64,000 nucleotides of DNA, taken from positions 18,913,001 to 18,977,000 of the forward strand of contig JAMJFZ010001133.1 in NCBI GenBank assembly GCA_026225945.1. Reading direction: 5' to 3'. The notes under the pieces were generated by a model. It ran no database searches. It saw nothing but the letters and a program-made list of their open reading frames with translations, and was not told the DNA's origin. This document shows positions 52,101 through 61,100 of the stretch, piece after piece. Each line of letters begins with the position of its first letter. The stretch's first letter is position 1. This stretch comes from Cricetomys ansorgei. Lineage: Eukaryota; Chordata; Mammalia; Rodentia; Nesomyidae. The position numbers and the translations under genes are program-made.

Positions 52101-55100
52101 GAGAATTATCATCTGAATAGGAAAAATGATGCATTCTGTTCATTAATTTAATATTTGAGTCCCTATTCCTGTGTTGTGCATGTTTCTGAAAGGTACAATT
52201 ATCAAGAAAATTACTTTGGGAGCTGGAGAGATGGCTCAGGAGTTAAGAGCACTGGCTGCTCTTCTAGAGGTCTGCGGGGGTCAAGTCCAGCTCTAGTCCC
52301 CACGATGGGTTCCTCAGTCTCCATGAAGAAAGATAAACAACGAAAGTTATGGCAAGTGAGCGCAGTACCTCACTCTTCTATGGGACCCTAATTGGCATTT
52401 TAATGACACGCATAGAATACGCCTTATGATGATTATGACACGCAAGAGAGCCTCTTTAATAGTAAAAATAAAGAAAGATAAAGAAGGTAAAATTAAAGAA
52501 AATTACAATATGCACATTAGGGGAATAGTACAAAGTTTCTCTAAGCTAGCAATTCAATTCTCTAGGCCATTCAATCTATTCTCCAAGTTCTAAGTTCTCC
52601 AGACAAAGACTTTACTGTGGCTTAAGTAGCACACTGCAGGATTGCTTATCTAATGCAAGTGTCAGGCATACATCGAAAGGGTACCAGTGCAAAGTGTCTT
52701 TCCTCCTTATAGCTGCAGGCTTCAAGGTTTCTCAGTTACCATTAGAGAGTAAATGATACAATGACCAATTAGTGGATGGTTGGGATGTCACTGCTGATTG
52801 AATTATATTGCCATTTGCCTTGCACAGATAGTTCAGGGTGCCATGAAGGCGCCAGAGGAGGATTTTATGGTTTTTTAGTTTCTTGGTACATATTTATTCT
52901 TCTGGGTCAAAGCTCTAAATTTCTGCCCTTATCTGGTGGCCTGGCTAGGTTGAAAGCTATTTCTCTAAGTCCTGGGAATATTTACTTTTAAGTTGGTGCA
53001 GGTTTGCTATATTCTTCATTAGTGAAGAATATAGTATCCTTCTAACTATCTGCTTGTTTTTCAAGGTGCACTAACTTTCTAACTAAGCTCTTTAGCTTCT
53101 ATCTATTAAGGCTCATCTTTTTTTGGGATGATGAGCATTTACTCTAGGAATAGTTTTATGATCCACTTGCAATAAACCTGGGTAGCTGTCACACATGCCA
53201 GAGCTTGGAAGTCCACAGGTAATTTCAATTTACTTTTGAATAGCATGGCTGTGTTCCATTCCAGCCAGCAGTGGCCAGCTCAGGGATTAATTTGGATGTT
53301 GCTGTTAGACTATGCAGACCTTATTATTGATGAGAGACTTATGTCACCATGCAGTAAAGATGAGAAAGGGGCAAAGCAGTTAAGGAATTCCAATTTCCTA
53401 ACAATGGAGGCCCAGGATCCTTGTCAAGCTGAAACTGTCCGTAGTCCAGGTAATATTGGATCCCAGCAGAGGTCCTGAGTTCAATTCCCAGCAACTGCAT
53501 TGTGGCTCACAACCATCTATAGTGGGATCGGATGCCCTATTTGACCCTTAGGTATAGATAGTGCAGGTGTAGGTATAGAGTGCAGATAGAGCACTCATAG
53601 ACATAAAATACATAGAAGTTTTTTTTTTTAAAGAAGAAAATTACTTTTATATTTGTGTTAAAATTGTTCTGTCTCTGCAGTGAAGTTTGGAGGTGTTTCT
53701 TGTCTTGTTGTTGGTCTTCTTGTTGTCATAGTTAGTACCTAACAAAAACTGGAACAAATCTTTCAAATGTAACTTAGATTACCAGAAAGTCATCACTGCA
53801 TGTCCCACCAGTGATCATCTTTAAGGATTCTGGTGTATGTTACATTGTACTGTGTTTATTTTGTTGTGCTGGAGTTTGAACTCAGGACCTTGGGCATGCT
53901 AGGCAAGCACTCCACCAGTGATCCACATCCCCAACCAAGGATTCTTTTTAATAACAAAAATATTTTCATTTGTAATGTTACTTTTAGCGAGTTCGAATTG
54001 AAGTGGTATTGCAATGATTGGATGTCCATATGTATACACACACACAAAGTGAACCTTAACTGAACTAGAGCTCTTATGCAAAATCCAGCTCAAACTGGCC
54101 CATAAATCTAAATGTAAACATCAGACTTTTCAACTGAGGGCTGGGGAGATGCTTCAGTCAGTAAGGTGCTTGTTGTGCGAGCATATGGGTCTGAGCTTGA
54201 CTCCTAGAACCCATGTTTTTAGTCTCAGGACGGTGCTAGGGAGGCGGAGACAGACTCTGGGACTTGATGGCATCTGGTGTAGCAGAACCTGTGAGACACC
54301 TTGCCTTATTAAGTGAAGAATGATCGAAGACATCCAGCATCAATCTCGGGCCTTCACATGCACACATTTATATACAAAGCCAACATCTGCATGCACCAGA
54401 AAACCAAAACAAGCCTCCACCCGAGTCACGTGATGCTGTCACACCTGTAACCTCAGGACTTGGAGGCTGGACGCTGAGGCAAGAAGTCAGCCTAGAATGC
54501 ACAGCAAGACTGTCTCAAAAAGAAAAAAAAACCTTACAGAAGAAAACTGTATTCACCATTGTACCCTGATTTACCTCGCTAGGCATCTACTCTAGTGAAA
54601 TGAAACTTTGCTCTACACAAAACTTATTCAAGCTATGTTCATAGTCAGAAACTGAGAACAGTGGATGAAGAGACCACTCTGTTTGTGAGAGCCTGCTGCA
54701 CAAGCATGAGGCCCAGAGTTTGATTCCCGTCACTCATATAAAAAGCAGGGCTGTGTCAGCCTGCACCCCCAACTAAAGGGGATGCACGTTATGGGAATAG
54801 GAGGATCTTTGGCATTTTCTGGCCAGCCAGTTTAGCCAAAACAATGAGCCCAGGTTCATTGTGAGAGCCTGTCTCAAGGGAATTACCTGAGATTCTTCTC
54901 TGGCTCACCCATGTATACACATGTGATTACTACACATAGACAATAGTTTTTTGAAAGAATAAAAATGTTAGTGGGGTTGGAGGAGGGCACACCATTAATC
55001 CCAGCACTCAGGAGACAGAGAACAGCAGATCTCTTGAATTTGAGGCCAGCCTGGTCTACAAAGCTATTTTGTAGGAAAAAAGAATGAAAATGTGCTGGAG

Positions 55101-58100
55101 AGATGGCTTAGTGATTACAAACACCCACTACTCGTACAGAAGACACCAGTTCAGTTCCCGATACCCACAGCTCACATCTGTAACCAGTTCCAGGGATCTG
55201 GTGTCTCATTCTGACCTTTTCAGGTAACAGGCACACACATGATGCATATACACACATGCAGATCAAACACTCATAAAGTAAAAATCTTTAAGAATGAAAA
55301 TAATCCAAATGTTATATACTCAGCAATTAAAAAGGAACAAGCCATTAATTCTTTAAATGAGCTCGCTTGAATCTTAGAAACTTTATGCCAAGTTACAGAA
55401 GCTATTACCATGCTTATATTCCATTCCACTTTATATAGCAGTTTTGAAAACACAAAACAATGGCAGAGAACAAACTGTTGTGGTTTCATAGAGTGCTCAG
55501 AACGCATGACCATCATGGGCTGTCACGGGGAGCACTGAGCAGTGATGAGAGTGTACAGGTAGAACACTGTGTCTCCTAACAGTTAAAGGTGCCCTGTGTA
55601 ACTTAAGTCATGGGGAAGTCTGGTAGAGTAATGGCATCTTTTCCTTAAAATGAGTGATTAAAACCATATCAGTTGGAGCTACCAAGTATAGAAATAGATT
55701 CACTACTTTATAACAAATTTATTATAGAATCATGAGAATTGGCAGAAAGATTTTAAAAGATATTTTGCTTAGTTTTTATTAAGACATTTTTGATAACTTA
55801 ACATGTAAACCAGATTTTAGACAGCAATCCTTTTTCAAATGATAGACCTTTTTCTTTTCATTCTTTCCCAAGAATCAGATGGGCGGCTCAAATGTCTCCA
55901 GTCCTGGGTTACAGCCGAGCACTCAGCTCTCCAATCTGGGAAGCACCGAAACTCTAGAAGAGACATCCTCTGGGTTACAAGATAAGGTTCGTACAGTTAA
56001 AGCCCTAGGTTCGTAAAAGTTACAAAACAGTAGCATTGTATGTGGATTTGAACCACTGTGCAAGTTTGGTTCATTGTTTCTGTTAGATCGTATGTGTGAT
56101 GTCATAATGACATATACCCAGCTCGTTTCCTGGGCCCATTAAACTCTCATCTGGACTCTGTAGCAGACTCCCTGTCTGGTCCCCTAGCTTTTGTCCTTGA
56201 TGCTGCCTTCTCTGTGCTCAGCCAGGCCAGCAGAATGATCCAAACATAACTTTCACTGCTCTGCTTTTACAACCCTGAAGCGGTGTCCTGTCTACTCAAA
56301 GTAATGCCCACAAGACTCGTGTCTCTCTGCCTGTGCCATCAGCTCCTACCATCTGCCTTACTCACTCAGCCCTGCCTCAATAGGACTTTGACCTGGTGAT
56401 GTCCCTGGCTTGCAATACTTTCTTCCCCTGAGTGCATTTGTTTCCTTCTGATCTCTGATGAGCCTCCATTTAGTTAGGGCCTTCTATAACAAACCTGGCT
56501 TACTTTAATCAGCTGTTTATTTTTTAGTCACCGTCTCATGCTAATAGGACCTGCAGTTTGTTTGCTTATTTGTTTCTTTTTTTTTTTTTTTTTTTTTTTG
56601 AGACAGTTTCACTGTGTAGCCCTTGCTGGCCTGGAACTAGCTATATAGGCCAGGCTGGTCCCCACTTGCCAAGTGCTGGGATTAAAGGAATGAACGTCAT
56701 ACCCACCCAGGACCAGTTTTCTCTCCCTGTGCAATTCTGTGTCTTTTGGAGTTTTTTTGTCCCTGGCTGTCCTGGAATTCACTCGATCAATGTGGTGTCT
56801 CTAGCACCTAGAAATAAAAATATTTGTTGAATTGATTTATTCTCTTTATGGTCTGATAAAGCAACAGACATTAAATCATTAAACTTACGTTAATTATATT
56901 TATATGGAGTAATAAGTAGTATAGAAAGAGCCAGATATGGTAGTACATGCCCATAGAGGCTGAAGCAGGAGGTCATGAGTTTGAGGGCAACCTGCTTTAT
57001 TACATAACTTTTTCCAGGCTACTGTGCTTAACAAGCTGATACCAGCTCAATAGTAACAATATGTATACAATATGTATGCAAACACAATGCAGAAAGATCC
57101 CATGTACTCATCCCTTGTTTCCCATTGATAACATCTTACAAAGTGTGGCATACGGTCACGTCCAGGACAGTGACATAAGCCACACGCCGTCTTCTCGTAG
57201 TTATCAGCTGTGCTCTTACTCACGTGTGTGTGTCTGTTCGCTCAGCGTGTAGTTCTGTCCTGTGCGTAGCTGTACGTACTCACCACCAGTCATGACAGAT
57301 GCTGCTCCATCAACACAAGGTCCTTTGTTTCGCTCTCTTACAACCACACTGCCTTCCCTGCCGTGCCCTTCTTACCTACCACATCTTCTTTGGTTTTTAT
57401 TTTTTTATATTTAGTTTTGAGACAAGGTCTCTGTATAGTGCTGGCTGTCCTCAAACTCACAGAGATCTGCCTGCCTGAGTTCTTAGCTTAGAGGTGTGAG
57501 CCACTATGCCCAGCCTTACCCCCATTTTAACCCCTGCCAACCACTAATCTGTTTTTCCAAATCAAAAATGTGAATGTTGTGCAAACGGGATCATAATACG
57601 TCGTCTTTTGAGAGCCTTTCTCATTTAGCGTGATTCCCAGAGGCTTATGGAAGTTACTGTATGTGTCAAGTGTGTTTCCCTCCCTCTTCCCTTTCAGAGG
57701 GTTTGAACCCATGCATGCTAGATAAACGCACTCCCACAGATCAGCATCCCAGCCCAAGTTTGTTCCTTCTTATTGCTAATAGCAGAAGTTGACAGAGCAG
57801 TCCATATTGACTGTCTCATGCCTGAAATACTTGAGACTAGAAGCATTTTGAGGATTTCTTGAGGCTTTAGAATATTTGCTATAATGAGAGATCCTGGAGC
57901 AGGACTCAAATATAAACCAGAATTTTACCTGTGTTTCGTACGGATGTGGCCTGATGGTAAATTTACAATGTATTTTCAGTGTGCTTTTGCTTTAACTGGC
58001 TTTTCTCATATGAAGTACATTTTTATCTGTGGCCTCACATTGGGATTTAAAAATTTTTTAGTTGGAGGGTATTTAAGTTGTGAGTTTTAGAGTAGAAATG

Positions 58101-61100
58101 TCCAGCCGTTTTGAAGCATTTCCCTAGTAAAGGCACTCAGGCTACGTGCCGGCTTCAGGCTGCTAAGAGTTAACATCTGCGTGTTTGTAAGTTTGTCTTC
58201 ATCAGCGTGGACTAACATGTTAGCAAGATTGAGTGTTCTGATTGAGTAATAAATACCTCTCCACCCTGTTTTCATTTGTTTTGAGACAGTCTCATGTAGC
58301 CCAGGCTGTCCTCAAACCTCCTATATAACCTCCAATCAACCTTGAACTTCTGATCATCATGCCTCTACTCCCAAGCACCGAGATTACAGGCATGTACCGC
58401 CATCCCCATGCCCCGCCAGTTTGTTATAGCAGAGTTTGAGAAGCGTTCACATATGTGCATGTGGAGCGCATGGCCACTCAAGCGCCTTCCCTACATCCCA
58501 TGAACCACTTTATGTTATGTCAGCCTATAGAGGCCAGGCCCCTGCTGGCCAGTAAGTCCGTCATCTGCCTGTGGGATTACAAGCATACAAAGCTGAGCAG
58601 GAAAGTCACATTGCAAGACTCTGTCACAAAAACATGGAATTAAACAAAATTGCATCTTCTTTCACCTGAAACCAAGGAATTATAAGTACGGAGATTTAGA
58701 TATTGTCAAAAGCTGTGTGATTGCCTAAAACAATTACTAATCCTTACCCTGCTCTTACACAAAGGCACTGTATTTGTTTAGTAGTGCTGCGGAGCAAATT
58801 ATGCTGCCAAACCTTAGTGTTAAATTCATTTCATGAGAGCCACTGAGACGATTCAGTCAGTCCAGGATTGCCATGCAAGCATGAGGACCCAAGTTCGGAT
58901 CCCCTTCACCCACGGGAAGAGAAGGGCTCAGTGGTACTCGTCTTTTAATCCAGCACTGCAGAGGCAGGCAGGTGGGTCTCTAGAACTTGCTGGCCAGCCA
59001 GTCTAGCTGAAACAGTGAGTTCTGGTTCATTGAAAGAGGAAGTCATCTGACATTGACATCTGGCCTCCACTACATGCTCATGTACCTACATCCACACGTG
59101 TACAGCCATGTGAACTTGAATGTACACCACAAATTCAATTCACAACAAAGTCTATTCCACTTTCATAAGTCACTTACTAAATCCTCTTGGTAATATTTCC
59201 CCAGGGCTTTCCTTCTATTTTTTTCATATGATTGAATTGTTCCTACTCTTTAATATGGAAGTATAGTATACTCCTTACCTGAAATTTCTACAGAATACCC
59301 CTAATACATTGTTTTTCAAAATAGGTATATCTAAATGTTAGTATATATACGTAACAGTGATTGTTGTGATCCACATAATTTGCATTACTGAATATGAATT
59401 GTTTTCCAGGACTTTCCTTTGGTTTTGTTTGTTTAGTTAAATTGGACTGCGTTGGATTAGGTTCTAGGGGACAGTCTTCATCTAGCCAGGAACTTAGTAG
59501 ATAGCTGAGGGTGACTTTGAACTTCTGATCTTCTGGCATTACAGTTGAGCTCGCCTCCCAGCTTGGTGGGTGGGAAGCGTGTTTGGGTTTGTTGTAGTTG
59601 TTGATGGCGATGATGTTATCTAGCTTGTAACACACTATGTAGCCTAGGTTTTCCTTAAATTCAGACTAATCCTTCTTCCTCAGCCTCCCCCTCCTGGGAT
59701 TGCAGGCATGAAGTACCACATCCAAGTTCTAGTCCTTTTGTTACACGAGCCTGAACCGTTTTGTTCCCATCATAAGGAATTTTTTTTTAATTGTTGGGCA
59801 TTCAGCAATGAGGAAGCTAAAGCAAGACTGTTGAGCTCAAGGCCAGCCTGGAATACATCTCAAAAAATACAAAAAAGAACTCATGTGTATGAGTGTATGA
59901 AGTGTATGTAGCTTGGTGATAGAGCTGTGAAATAATTGTCACATCTAATTGTTTGTGATTATATAATTTTTCATGTTTATAATTATGAGCATTTTTCAAC
60001 TAATACCTGAGAATTAAACTAAGGTATTTTTTATTTAAATACTGGGTTCTGGATAAGTAAAAATATGAGGAGATTAAACAATGAATTATTATCATTATTA
60101 TTAATCCTCTTTACCTCTACAGTCTGTAAAGAGGCCACCTGATCTACACATAGTGGGTTCCATGATGTGCGGGGCTGTGTGAAGAGATCCTGTCGTCTCA
60201 AAGAAAACAAAAAAAACTTTGAGACTTAGAATTTCACTTTAAATATAAGGTCACAGCAAAAAGAGGAATAAAAATATACTCTTGTGTGTGTACGTGTGCT
60301 AGGTAAAAGTTCTACCACTGAGCTACTTAACCCAATTGCAATGTTCAGTGTAAATGTGCTAGCTTTTTATCAAGAACAGTAAAAGTCAGTTACTTAGAAT
60401 TTGGTCCCTCTCTCGCACTGGCATCATCTCCCAGGATGTTGCTAGCATGGGGCACATACAGGTAGCTTTGGTGTAGTATAATTGTCCCTTAACCTATCCA
60501 CATTCCCCAAGGGGAACAAAGCAAACGCTAAAATAATTACCCAGAACTCAACAATACAGAATTTTATTATTAAGCAGATGTCTATCCTCACACTTGGCAG
60601 GACTGTGATAGAAGTTGGTCAGAACCAAACATCTTAGATCACTCTGGACTTGATTTCACACTCAGTCCTTGCTTTTACATACTTCTGGGTGATGGGAAAG
60701 AATTTTGGTTACATTGGTTTACAGAGATTTCTTTCATTGTGTCATCTGATTTGTTTTTCAGTCTGCCCCATCTGGTCACAAACATCTGACAGTAGAAGAG
60801 TTATTTGGAACCTCTTTGCCAAAAGAGCAGCCAACAGTTGGAGGTCTAGAGTCAGAAGACACGGAGAAGCTGCCCGGAGATGCATCACAGAAAGAGCCTC
60901 GCTCATCCCTCCCATTTCCCTTTGAGCAGTCAGGGGGAGCCCCTCCGTCTGAAAACCTGGGTGTCCATTCTGCCACTCAGCACACCGTCCAGCCTGAAGT
61001 CACTGCCCCAGTGCTGATCACTCCTGCCTCCATTGCACAGTCAGGTGAAAAGCATGCCCCAAGCTACACAATCCCATTGAGCCCTGTCCTCAGTCCTACT

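Larger units (their letters stand above)
46944..55872 (+). other. Dcp1a: Dcp1a intron 5
   Basis: Phase 0, GTAAGC...CCCAAG. It carries many SINEs and one solo LTR inserted into a B2 (52,218-53,633). The stretches 49,095-49,990, 50,160-50,978, 51,330-51,938 and 55,300-55,872 have no recognisable element. Confidence 0.95.
57050..57790. mobile_element. Old L1M-like relic split by two SINEs
   Basis: CCCATTGATAACATCTTACA, GTGTGGCATACGGTCACGTC, AACCACTAATCTGTTTTTCC and GTTTGTTCCTTCTTATTGCT follow the order of an old mammalian L1 3' region. A B1 (57400-57513) and an ID (57697-57755) interrupt it. Confidence 0.6.
55987..60761 (+). other. Dcp1a: Dcp1a intron 6
   Basis: Phase 0, with the non-consensus donor GTTCGT and a TTTTTCAG acceptor. 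It holds an L2-like relic, an L1M relic split by SINEs, and several B1/B4 and composite SINEs. The stretch 60,340-60,761 is unremarkable. Confidence 0.93.

Noticed and set aside
53236..53478. 80-residue plus-strand frame
   Set aside because: It lies in the solo LTR at 52273-53468 and crosses its end into the B2; not a gene.
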